From: an uncultured Lachnospiraceae bacterium
GTDB taxonomy: Bacteria; Bacillota; Clostridia; Lachnospirales; Lachnospiraceae
Assembly: GCA_910586715.1 (NCBI GenBank)
Contig: CAJUJG010000015.1
Location: 38,512 to 58,630 of the forward strand
DNA: 20,119 bases
Direction: 5' to 3'
Below the pieces are notes generated by a model. That model worked only from the letters and a program-made list of their open reading frames with translations. It did not search any database and had not been told where the DNA came from. Each line of letters starts with the position of its first letter. Position 1 is the first letter of the stretch. Made by a program: the position numbers and the translations under genes. Positions 6,808 to 13,767 of this stretch are shown here, one piece after another.

Positions 6808-7236
6808 TTATTCCTTCCGTTCGTCCGGATTATCGTTCTGCCCCTTAAGCTCATCAATGATTTCCTGCAATTGTGTTATCAGCTCACCCATATCATTATT
6901 ATTATCACTCCGCGTTTCTTTCAGCAGCGCCGCTGCCACCTTTCCAAACGAACCCCTTTGAAGCCCATGCTTTACCAAATATTTTACAGCATACTCCTCC
7001 CGCGTCATACACGGTACAAACTTCCGTGCATACTGTGTATTGTAGCGTACACTTCCGCATTCCTGTATCAGACCGGCTTCCAACAGTTGATTAATTGTCC
7101 GGTGCACATAGGTTGGATTTTGCATAATGTCACCCAACTGCTCCAAAATATCCACACTTGTCAGGGCTTCTTCTTTTTTCCACAATAAATCCATTACATA
7201 CTGCTCCCGTTTTGATAACTCATATGCTTCTTTCAT
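6808..7236 (-). CDS. BlaI/MecI/CopY family transcriptional repressor
   Basis: The start is set at ATG 7236-7234, because AAAAGGAG (complement of 7247-7254) is 10 bases upstream; the frame also extends to a TTG at 7245, but that has almost no spacer. The 142-residue product has the family's winged helix-turn-helix at about residues 5-75: LSKREQYVMDLLWKKEEALTSVDILEQL, then the recognition helix in NPTYVHRTINQLLEAGLI, followed by a wing ending in YNTQYARKFVPCMT. The C-terminal half is a dimerisation domain (VKYLVKHG, FGKVAAALL) with a charged tail. Such dimers bind dyad operators and are relieved by M56 protease action. It is the first gene of the minus-strand cassette and the M56 gene follows within 9 bases. 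A sigma-A-type promoter and an overlapping inverted repeat lie upstream, consistent with autoregulation. Confidence 0.92.
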   Translation of the reverse strand: MKEAYELSKREQYVMDLLWKKEEALTSVDILEQLGDIMQNPTYVHRTINQLLEAGLIQECGSVRYNTQYARKFVPCMTREEYAVKYLVKHGLQRGSFGKVAAALLKETRSDNNNDMGELITQLQEIIDELKGQNDNPDERKE

Positions 7237-7331
7237 CCTTTTCAAACTCCTTTTCTGCCTGTTTTACAAAATGGTTTTCGGTATTTTCAAAAATGTTTTC
7301 GTAAATACAAAAAAGATTATCAATTTAAAAT

Positions 7332-7360
7332 ATTATATTACTATTTATATTTTTTGTAAA
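7332..7360 (-). promoter_or_regulatory. blaI-cassette promoter
   Basis: On the minus strand, TTTACA (complement of 7355-7360) and a perfect TATAAT (complement of 7332-7337) are spaced by exactly 17 bases. Transcription would begin near 7325, giving a leader of about 90 bases before the blaI ATG at 7236. Confidence 0.8.
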
Positions 7361-7378
7361 TATTCAATTGTCTTTACA
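7355..7378. promoter_or_regulatory. Candidate BlaI operator (TGTAAA-N12-TTTACA)
   Basis: TGTAAA (7355-7360) and TTTACA (7373-7378) form a perfect 6-bp inverted repeat whose left half is also the -35 of the blaI promoter. It lies about 10 bases upstream of the -35 of the divergent promoter. TACA/TGTA half sites are typical of BlaI-family operators, but the classical arrangement is TACA then TGTA with a short spacer, so the match is partial. Confidence 0.45.
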
Positions 7379-7387
7379 CTTAAATAC

Positions 7388-7416
7388 TTGCATATTCCCC
7401 TTCCTTTTGTTATTAT
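7388..7416 (+). promoter_or_regulatory. Promoter of the divergent 139-aa gene
   Basis: TTGCAT (7388-7393), a 17-base spacer and TATTAT (7411-7416) make a good sigma-A promoter. The predicted start is near 7423, so the leader is only about 40 bases. It contains a short dyad GTTGT-TTT-ACAAC (7426-7438) and then AAAAAAGGAG before the ATG at 7462. Confidence 0.65.
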
Positions 7417-7461
7417 GTATCATGAGTTGTTTTACAACAATCCGAAAAAAGGAGCTGTGTT

Positions 7462-7881
7462 ATGAAAGGCAAAATACAGGTAAAACTATTCTGCATTGTT
7501 TTAATCGTATCTATGCTTACGTTGGGAATGTACTGCAAGGAAGAGCCTATGCCGTCATCCCCTTTTTCGCATACCGCAGCCACCCCCATAGCTTCCATTA
7601 CACGCATGTCAGGCGGAGTGTTGAATTCACATATCTATCATGAGGAAAACAGACCATCGGGGCTTGGCGAGTTCACGCTTGCAAGGGCAAACCCACGCAG
7701 CATGACAATCCTACGCCTGAACCCGCTTGTTTTACAATTCTTTTGGGGCGGCACATTTACCTTGACAGCGATTTTTTTCTCAATCCTTTCTCTGCAAGGC
7801 TTATGCCGAAATCAATACGGATTAAGGACTCTGCAATACATTCACCACAAGGACGGTAGAAAACATAATTCCAAATTGTAA
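7462..7881 (+). CDS. Hypothetical membrane-associated protein, divergent from blaI
   Basis: I cannot assign this 139-residue protein. It begins with a basic N-terminus (MKGKIQVK) and a hydrophobic segment (LFCIVLIVSMLTLGMYC, residues 9-25), either a signal peptide or a membrane anchor; the sequence around Cys25 is not a clean lipobox. A polar middle of about 60 residues follows (Ser, Pro, His, Arg), then a second hydrophobic segment (about 90-112, FFWGGTFTLTAIFFSILSLQGL), and a basic, His-rich tail (YIHHKDGRKHNSKL). This fits a two-helix membrane protein with a short external loop. RBS, promoter and ATG are all good, and the codon pattern matches the neighbours, so it is a real gene. The shared intergenic region makes control by the BlaI protein likely. 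It has no recognisable catalytic motif. Confidence 0.72.
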   Translation: MKGKIQVKLFCIVLIVSMLTLGMYCKEEPMPSSPFSHTAATPIASITRMSGGVLNSHIYHEENRPSGLGEFTLARANPRSMTILRLNPLVLQFFWGGTFTLTAIFFSILSLQGLCRNQYGLRTLQYIHHKDGRKHNSKL

Positions 7882-7900
7882 AAATGATCCAAACAACAAA

Positions 7901-7921
7901 ACGCGTAACGAGCGTCTTTTT
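7901..7921 (+). terminator. Weak hairpin with T run after the 139-aa gene
   Basis: ACGC (7901-7904) and GCGT (7912-7915) form a short stem with a 7-base loop, followed by C and five T. The stem is too short for a confident terminator; it may only attenuate. The remainder of 7882-7964 holds nothing else convincing; a TTGTCG (7920-7925) without a proper -10 is the best promoter trace. Confidence 0.3.
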
Positions 7922-7964
7922 GTCGTACCGTTAAGCAGGCTTTTTATTTATATGGAGGTTTTAC

Positions 7965-8102
7965 ATGGAAAATATTATATTTGGAATTATGGTCGTCATT
8001 GCTTTGGGGGCAGGAGTCTTTACGTGCATTTATGAAATCGGCGGCAATCGGAAAATCACTTCGGAAACAGAAAACAAGGATACAGAGAAAGGAACGAACT
8101 GA
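7965..8102 (+). CDS. 45-aa single-pass membrane protein upstream of the antiporter
   Basis: ATG 7965 lies 6 bases after GGAGG (7954-7958) and the frame ends at TGA 8100-8102. The product opens with MENIIFGIMVVIALGAGVFTCIYEIGG, one membrane helix (about residues 4-24), and closes with a 20-residue charged tail rich in Glu, Lys and Thr. The size, strong ribosome binding site and helix/charged-tail layout are those of small transporter-associated or stress-related membrane proteins. It sits 88 bases before the antiporter gene on the same strand, so joint transcription and a regulatory or accessory role are plausible but unproven. I do not recognise the family. Orientation is probably N-outside, since the positive charges follow the helix. 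Confidence 0.7.
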   Translation: MENIIFGIMVVIALGAGVFTCIYEIGGNRKITSETENKDTEKGTN

Positions 8103-8190
8103 CAAATAAATATTTTATAAATATCACACATCACTTTATGACTAATCAATCGGACAGGGAAATTACCATAACCAAAACAGGAGGATTTGA

Positions 8191-9783
8191 ATGACAGTTA
8201 CACTGCTGCTTATTGCAATCGTAATATTGCTCTGCGTTCTCGCCGAGAAATTTTCAGGGAAATTCGGCATGCCCGCATTAATTTTCTTTATGTTTATCGG
8301 AATGCTTTTTGGAAGCGACGGAATTTTTAAAATTCCGTTTGACGACTATGCGCTTGCCGAAAACATATGCTCGATCGCGCTGCTTTTCATCATGTTCTAC
8401 GGCGGATTCAACCTAAAATGGAAGGCTGCAAAAGACGTTGCCGTAAAATCCATATTACTCTCGACCTTCGGTGTAGCTGTCACTGCCTTTGTAACGGCAC
8501 TGCTTGTACGATTTACGCTTGGATATACATGGCTTGAAAGTTTTCTTGTCGGAGCGGTGCTCGGCTCCACAGACGCCGCAAGCGTATTCGCTATACTCCG
8601 TAAGAAAAAGCTGAATTTAAGGGACGGCACCGCCTCCTTATTGGAAATGGAAAGCGGAAGCAACGACCCTATGGCATACATGCTGACCTTTATCGCAATC
8701 GAAATAATTCGTGCAGGAAAGGCGGAGCATATTGGGGGACAGATTGTGCTGCAGCTCGCATTCGGTACCTTTATCGGCGCTGCATTTGCATTCCTTACCG
8801 TCCGTCTCCTGCGCAAAACAAGCCTGATTTCCGACGGACTTGACACGATTTTTATGGTGGCAATGCTGCTTATCTGTTATGCCCTGTCACAGCTTTCGGG
8901 CGGAAACGCTTATCTTAGCGTCTACATCATGGGAATCTGTATCGGAAACAGTCCCATTAAAAGCAAAGCGACGCTGATTGCATTCTTCGATGGCGTCACA
9001 ACGCTTGCCCAAATTTTAATTTTTTTCCTTCTAGGGCTTTTAACGTTTCCGCACCAAATGCCTGCCATTATTCCCGCTGCACTTATGATTACGGCAATTT
9101 TAACACTGATTGCGCGACCCGTCGCAGTCTTTTTACTGCTGAAACCGTTTCACTGCCCAGTACGGCAATGTCTATTGGTGTCATGGGCGGGGCTACGCGG
9201 CGCCTCCTCATCCGTTTTTGCAATTATGGCGGTGGCAAGCGGCGTTGCGATGTCACACAATTTGTTTCACATTGTCTTTATGGTATCCCTTTTCTCGGTG
9301 GCAGTTCAGGGTACGCTTCTGCCAAACGTGGCTGCCAGGCTCGATATGCTTGATGACAATGCTGATGTAAGAAAAACATTCAACGATTATCAGGAAGACG
9401 CGGCAATCACGCTGATGCGTATGTTTATCCCGAAAGGGCACAACTACGAAAACAGGCTTGTGCGCGAAGTCAACTTCCCGACAGGCTCGCTTGCGCTAAT
9501 GATTAAGCGAAATCATGAAACCATTATTACAAAAGGTGATACCCGAATTTTAGCAAACGACACGATTATTTTAAGTGTCCCTGCCTACGAACCAAACGAC
9601 AGCGAACAGCTGACGGAAACGCGGATTGACAGTGATAATCATTGGTGCAATCATAGCATTTGCGAGCTATGCCTTGCACCGGACGAACTGATTGCCATGA
9701 TTATACGCGGCGATGAAACACTGATACCGGACGGAAAAACGGTCATTATGGAAAATGATGTTGTTGTTACATACAGAGAATAA
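8191..9783 (+). CDS. CPA-type potassium/proton antiporter with TrkA-C (RCK_C) domains
   Basis: The 530-residue product has about 12 membrane helices (1-380), then a cytoplasmic C-terminus. Antiporter landmarks are GSTDAASVFAIL (125-136), LEMESGSNDPMAYML (151-165) with the Asn-Asp pair of the ion site, and WAGLRGASSSVFAI (332-345). These match the NhaP2/CvrA type of K+/H+ antiporter (monovalent cation:proton antiporter superfamily). The C-terminus holds a TrkA-C-like unit at about 420-465 (LVREVNFPTG, SLALMIKR, NDTIILS) and a second, similar unit at about 488-530 (CELCLAP, ELIAMIIRG, NDVVVTY). AGGAGG (8179-8184) precedes ATG. TrkA-C domains bind c-di-AMP in several Firmicutes K+ transporters, so second-messenger control is possible. 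The stop codon overlaps the base of the terminator stem shared with proB. The role is K+ or Na+ efflux for pH and osmotic balance. Confidence 0.92.
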   Translation: MTVTLLLIAIVILLCVLAEKFSGKFGMPALIFFMFIGMLFGSDGIFKIPFDDYALAENICSIALLFIMFYGGFNLKWKAAKDVAVKSILLSTFGVAVTAFVTALLVRFTLGYTWLESFLVGAVLGSTDAASVFAILRKKKLNLRDGTASLLEMESGSNDPMAYMLTFIAIEIIRAGKAEHIGGQIVLQLAFGTFIGAAFAFLTVRLLRKTSLISDGLDTIFMVAMLLICYALSQLSGGNAYLSVYIMGICIGNSPIKSKATLIAFFDGVTTLAQILIFFLLGLLTFPHQMPAIIPAALMITAILTLIARPVAVFLLLKPFHCPVRQCLLVSWAGLRGASSSVFAIMAVASGVAMSHNLFHIVFMVSLFSVAVQGTLLPNVAARLDMLDDNADVRKTFNDYQEDAAITLMRMFIPKGHNYENRLVREVNFPTGSLALMIKRNHETIITKGDTRILANDTIILSVPAYEPNDSEQLTETRIDSDNHWCNHSICELCLAPDELIAMIIRGDETLIPDGKTVIMENDVVVTYRE

Positions 9784-9830
9784 AACAGCGTCAGCGCCGC
9801 TCAAAACGACGCTGACGCTGTTTATTTATG
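9783..9830. terminator. Strong terminator between convergent antiporter and proB genes
   Basis: AAACAGCGTCAGCG (9783-9796) pairs perfectly with CGCTGACGCTGTTT (9810-9823), a 14-bp stem with a 13-base loop, followed by TTTATTTAT on the plus strand. On the minus strand the stem is preceded by proB and runs into TTTTA, so it can end both transcripts. Both stop codons touch the stem. Confidence 0.9.
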
Positions 9831-10676
9831 TAACGCTTCAATAAATTGTGCAAAGTCAAACGCTTCATTTTTATTTGCTTTAAAAATCGTTCCGTAATTT
9901 CTTCCTTCCATAATACGATGTATCACCCGTACATCAGCGCCGTTTGCAATCACCATATCCGCCCCGGAATATGTCGCGATTTTCGCCGCGGTCAGCTTTG
10001 TCTCCATTCCTCCCGTTCCCACGCTGCTGCCTGTCGTATCTTTGCCCATGCTGATAAGCTCCTGCGTCAGTGTATCAACGCGTTCAATAAATTTCGCATC
10101 CGCATTCTGTCTGGGATCATCCGTATAAAGTCCATTAATATCCGAAAGCAATATCAGCAAATCCGCGCCCGTGAGTGCCGTAACGATTGCAGAAAGCGTA
10201 TCGTTGTCACCAATCACGTCTTCCACCTCAAATGTGGAAATTGTATCATTCTCATTGACAACCGGAATCGCTTCCATGCGTAAAAGCTCCTGAAATGTAT
10301 TTTGTGCGTTTTTTCTGTTCAAATCTGATACAATGGTATGACGTGTAATCAAAATCTGCGCCGCCTGATGGCTGTATTCCGAAAAAATCCGCTGATACGT
10401 CGTCATCAGCCTTGCCTGTCCGATTGCCGCACATGCCTGCTTTTGCGCAAGCGTAAGCGGCGGCTTGATGTGAAGCGCCTTTCTGCCGCACCCGATTGCG
10501 CCTGATGTTACAAGAATGACATCTTTTCCCTGATTGCGGATATTGCAAAGCTCCCGCACCAAAATATCCATTTTTGTATAATCCAAATCCCCTGTTTCCA
10601 TATGCTGGAGGGAGGAAGAACCGATTTTTACTACCACCCTCTTTTTATCCTTTAATTTCGCGCGTAACTCATCCAC
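9822..10676 (-). CDS. proB: Glutamate 5-kinase (gamma-glutamyl kinase), PUA-less form
   Basis: ProB phosphorylates L-glutamate with ATP, the first step of proline synthesis. The amino acid kinase fold is complete: VVVKIGSSSL near the N-terminus (phosphate binding), ILVTSGAIGCG, ILITRHTI, VVNENDTIS, the GDNDTLSAIV loop, LLSDINGLYTDDPR and SSVGTGGMETKLTAAKIA. The C-terminal PUA domain of the about 370-residue E. coli enzyme is absent; the chain stops after NYGTIFKA and a short helix. The start is placed at GTG 10676-10674, eight bases after GGAGG; the alternative TTG at 10691 lies inside that ribosome binding site. The product has 284 residues. No proA or proC is visible in the window. It is the last gene of the long minus-strand run, about 86 bases after its neighbour, and ends at the shared terminator. 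Confidence 0.95.
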   Translation of the reverse strand: MDELRAKLKDKKRVVVKIGSSSLQHMETGDLDYTKMDILVRELCNIRNQGKDVILVTSGAIGCGRKALHIKPPLTLAQKQACAAIGQARLMTTYQRIFSEYSHQAAQILITRHTIVSDLNRKNAQNTFQELLRMEAIPVVNENDTISTFEVEDVIGDNDTLSAIVTALTGADLLILLSDINGLYTDDPRQNADAKFIERVDTLTQELISMGKDTTGSSVGTGGMETKLTAAKIATYSGADMVIANGADVRVIHRIMEGRNYGTIFKANKNEAFDFAQFIEALHK

Positions 10677-10762
10677 TCTTTTTTCCTCCAATATCCGTAT
10701 TCATGATAAGCCACATATATTTTAATCCGAATAACCCAAAAAGTCCAGTAAAACACCATCTC

Positions 10763-12412
10763 TTATTTCACAGTCATGTTATCCTCAAACGGCTGATATA
10801 GTTTCGCAATCATTTCAGCTGCCAAAATCCCGTCCATAGCCGCCGAAGTAATCCCGCCTGCGTAACCTGCCCCCTCACCGCACGGATAAAGCCCCTTTAC
10901 CGAAGGGCTCTGTAAATCCGCATTGCGGTGTATCCGCACCGGCGACGAGGTGCGGCTCTCAATACCGGACAATACCGCGTCTGCACGGGCATATCCTTTG
11001 ATTGTCCTGTCAAACTGCTCCATGCCTTCCATAAACGCCTCCTCGCACGGCTTCGGTAAAAGACCGCGCAGGTTGGAGAACGTATATTCTCCTTTTATGC
11101 ATGGCTTTAAGCTGTTGTCCTGCCCGCAGGAAACCTCATTTGTTACATAGTCCCCATAATACTGTACCGGAATTTTCCCTTTTCCAAGCGCATATGCCTG
11201 CTCCTCTAAACGCCGCTGAAACGCCACGCCCGCAAGGGGTCCGCAGCTTCCGTAATCATCCGGCGTAACCTGCACGATAATCGCACTGTTCGCGTTACGG
11301 CTTCCTCTGTCCGAATAACTCATCCCGTTTATGGCAAGCCGTCCTTCCTCACTTGAAGCATTGACCACGTACCCGCCGGGACACATGCAAAACGAATATA
11401 CCCCACGTCCTGTACTGGTCTGCGCCGTAAGCTTATAGGACGCGGCAGGAAGCGCGCTCCCATGCTCCGTTCCATACATGCACGCATTCATAAGCTCCTG
11501 CGGATGCTCCACCCGCATTCCGACCGCAAACGCTTTTGCCTCCATTGACACTCCGATACGCTCAAGGTATGCAAAGGTATCCCGCGCGCTATGTCCGATT
11601 GCAAGCACTGCGTTCCCCGTTTTTATGACATCCGTGTCATTTATTTTGACGCCGGCAAGCACACCGTTTTGTATCTCCAGTCCTGTCACCTTTGCCCGAA
11701 AGCGGACGCTTCCGCCGTGCTCTATAATAAACTTGCGCATATTCACGACTACATTTCTCAAAATATCCGTACCGATATGCGGCTTGCTCTCATACAAAAT
11801 ATCACGCGGTGCGCCGCATTCTGCAAAAATGCGCAGCACCTCTTTGTTCCTGCCGTTTTTATCCTTCACAAGCGTGTTCAGCTTCCCGTCCGAAAACGTT
11901 CCTGCACCGCCCTCGCCAAACTGTACATTCGATTCCGCATCAAGCCGTGCGCCATTCCAAAACGCTTCAACCGCTTTTGTTCTCGTATCCACATCATCGC
12001 CCCGCTCCAGTAAAACCGGGCGGTAACCATGCTTTGCCAAAAGATAACCGCAAAAAAGTCCCGCAGGTCCCGTACCGATAATTACGGGAGGCTCCTGCAA
12101 CGGCGCTGCACCGCTTTTCGGAAACACATAAGGCTTTTGCACATACATCGTAATATTGGCATTCCTACACCGCTTTACGATTTTTTCTTCCTGCCTCTCA
12201 TCCTTAAGACGAATGCCTAACGTATACACATGAAACAGCTGCGGCTTTTTCCGCGCGTCAATCGAATGCTTTAACAGCACTGTTTCACGGATTTGTGCTG
12301 CTTCCACTCCCAAAAGCTTTGCCGCCCTTTTTTGCAAAAGCTCCGTATCCATCGTAATCGCCCTGTCATCTTCAAACCGTATTTCTATCTTTAGCTGATT
12401 TACCGCTATCAT
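10763..12412 (-). CDS. FAD-dependent dehydrogenase, COG2509 family
   Basis: The 549-residue flavoprotein has an N-terminal extension of about 105 residues (a small alpha/beta domain beginning IAVNQLKIEI), then the dinucleotide-binding motif PPVIIGTGPAGLFCGYLLA (GxGxxG at 113-118) and LLERGDD, ending the second beta strand. Other family marks are FGEGGAGTFSDGKLNT, VLAIGHSARDTF, FCMCPGGYVVNASSE and the C-terminal FAD motif GLYPCGEGAGYAGGITSAAMDG. This pattern and length fit the uncharacterised FAD-dependent dehydrogenase family COG2509, common in Firmicutes; the physiological substrate is not known. AGGAGG (complement of 12416-12421) precedes the ATG at good spacing. It follows the HI0933-family gene by 21 bases, so the two flavoproteins are cotranscribed. 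Confidence 0.9.
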   Translation of the reverse strand: MIAVNQLKIEIRFEDDRAITMDTELLQKRAAKLLGVEAAQIRETVLLKHSIDARKKPQLFHVYTLGIRLKDERQEEKIVKRCRNANITMYVQKPYVFPKSGAAPLQEPPVIIGTGPAGLFCGYLLAKHGYRPVLLERGDDVDTRTKAVEAFWNGARLDAESNVQFGEGGAGTFSDGKLNTLVKDKNGRNKEVLRIFAECGAPRDILYESKPHIGTDILRNVVVNMRKFIIEHGGSVRFRAKVTGLEIQNGVLAGVKINDTDVIKTGNAVLAIGHSARDTFAYLERIGVSMEAKAFAVGMRVEHPQELMNACMYGTEHGSALPAASYKLTAQTSTGRGVYSFCMCPGGYVVNASSEEGRLAINGMSYSDRGSRNANSAIIVQVTPDDYGSCGPLAGVAFQRRLEEQAYALGKGKIPVQYYGDYVTNEVSCGQDNSLKPCIKGEYTFSNLRGLLPKPCEEAFMEGMEQFDRTIKGYARADAVLSGIESRTSSPVRIHRNADLQSPSVKGLYPCGEGAGYAGGITSAAMDGILAAEMIAKLYQPFEDNMTVK

Positions 12413-12433
12413 TTCTCCTCCTGTTTTCCCATA

Positions 12434-13687
12434 TCAGACCGAAACACCCGAGCCCGCAATCGCGCCCGTAGCCCATGCCCACTGCAGATTATATCCGCCG
12501 CAAATTCCGTCACAGTCCAAAAGCTCACCTACAAGATACACGTCCTTGCTCAATTTGGACCGAAATGTTTCGTCCACTTCCCAAAGCGGCACACCGCCGC
12601 TGCACACCTGCGCATTTTCAAACGGATTGGTTTCCATGATTTTTACACGAAAATCAAACAGTTGGGCAATGCACTCCCGTACTGCCTTTTCCCCTGCCTC
12701 CGATACAAGCGTTCCTGTGCTGATTTTATTTTTCTTGCAAATCATCGCCGCAAGCTTCTTATGCACCATTCCCGATAAAAGCGCCTCGACCGTTTTATAA
12801 CCCCAACGTTTCAAGGAAGCATTTTCCTTTATAAAAGAAGCCCTGTCCTCAACATACGCAAGAAAATCGATTCCTGCCTCACACAGCTTACCGCCGTCCA
12901 GCGCCCTTGCAGCCACGCGGCTAAACTGAAACACCGGTATTCCCGAAATACCATAATCCGTAAGCTGCAGCTCTCCCTCGTCAAACGCCGCCTTTGTCCC
13001 ATCTATGTAAAGCGTAATCCCTGCCTGTGCCCGTACACCTGATACCGATTTGAAAAAACTGCCCGCACACCGCAGCTGCACCAGTGCCGGAAGCGGCTTT
13101 ATCACACTATGACCAAGCATCTTTGCAAGCCGGTATCCCGAACCGTCCGACCCTGATGCCGGAGCCGCCTTCCCGCCTGTCGCCAAAATCAGCCTGTCAT
13201 AAGAAAATTCCTTGCGCCTGCATGCCGCATCTTCTCCCGAATATACAACACCAACCGTTCCGCCTTGTTTTAATGGTTGAACAGTTTGCACCTTGCAGCC
13301 GGTAATGGTCCGCACGCCAAGCCGTTCACACTCGCCCCTTAGCACATCAAGTACAACGGATGCCTGTTCCGAGACAGGATATACGCCTCCGTCTTTTTTC
13401 TCCTTTGTGTAAAGCCCTATGCGCTCAAAAAAGGCTCTCGTATCGTTTGCCCCAAAACTGACAAGTGTGTCATAAATTTTTTGAAGCGACTGCTTATCGC
13501 TGCTGTAATACTTTCCATGAACGTCACTCATATTGGTGAGATTACATCTGCCGTTTCCGGTCATCAGGATTTTTTTCCCGACTCTGTCCTTATGCTCCAG
13601 TATCGTTACCTGATGACCGTTTTTCGCTGCAAAAATCGCGGCGGTAAGACCGCTTGCACCGCCGCCCGCTACTATCACGTTATACAT
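12434..13687 (-). CDS. HI0933/YhiN-family FAD-binding oxidoreductase
   Basis: The 417-residue protein carries an N-terminal Rossmann motif VIVAGGGASGLTAAI (GGGASG 8-13), EHKDRVGKKILMTGNGRCNLTN (GNGRCNLTN at 44-52 is the family hallmark), a DRLILATGGKAAPASGSDGSG segment near residue 165, and a C-terminal FAD motif LVGELLDCDGICGGYNLQWAWATG. This is the HI0933-like flavoprotein family (BaiN/YhiN type). Members have been linked to bile acid 7-dehydroxylation (BaiN) and are often annotated aminoacetone oxidase, but the general function is unsettled; bile acid activity should not be assumed here. A GAGG ribosome binding site lies about 8 bases upstream. It follows the BofC-like gene after an 80-base gap with no convincing terminator or promoter. 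Confidence 0.92.
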   Translation of the reverse strand: MYNVIVAGGGASGLTAAIFAAKNGHQVTILEHKDRVGKKILMTGNGRCNLTNMSDVHGKYYSSDKQSLQKIYDTLVSFGANDTRAFFERIGLYTKEKKDGGVYPVSEQASVVLDVLRGECERLGVRTITGCKVQTVQPLKQGGTVGVVYSGEDAACRRKEFSYDRLILATGGKAAPASGSDGSGYRLAKMLGHSVIKPLPALVQLRCAGSFFKSVSGVRAQAGITLYIDGTKAAFDEGELQLTDYGISGIPVFQFSRVAARALDGGKLCEAGIDFLAYVEDRASFIKENASLKRWGYKTVEALLSGMVHKKLAAMICKKNKISTGTLVSEAGEKAVRECIAQLFDFRVKIMETNPFENAQVCSGGVPLWEVDETFRSKLSKDVYLVGELLDCDGICGGYNLQWAWATGAIAGSGVSV

Positions 13688-13767
13688 AATTTATTCCTCT
13701 TTTATCTTATCGCGAATCTGTGTCCTTACACGAATTTGCCAAATCAAAAATCTCTGATTTTTTCATT

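Noticed and set aside
5662..7236. Beta-lactam resistance regulator (blaR1-blaI) reading
   Set aside because: The M56 protein lacks the penicillin-binding sensor domain and no beta-lactamase or PBP2a gene is nearby, so a resistance role is not supported.
7237..7245. TTG start extending the BlaI protein by three residues
   Set aside because: The Shine-Dalgarno sequence practically touches this TTG, while it is well spaced from the ATG at 7236.
10677..10691. TTG start extending ProB by five residues
   Set aside because: The GGAGG that must act as ribosome binding site lies within this extension; GTG at 10676 is correctly spaced from it.
12434..13687. Bile acid 7-dehydroxylation enzyme (BaiN) annotation
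   Set aside because: The HI0933 family is broad and no other bai gene is present in the window, so only the family is named.
13688..13767. 19-codon minus-strand frame and AT-rich hairpin (13747-13763) after the BofC-like gene
   Set aside because: The frame has no ribosome binding site, and the stem consists mainly of A and T with the T run inside it, so neither a gene nor a terminator is credible.
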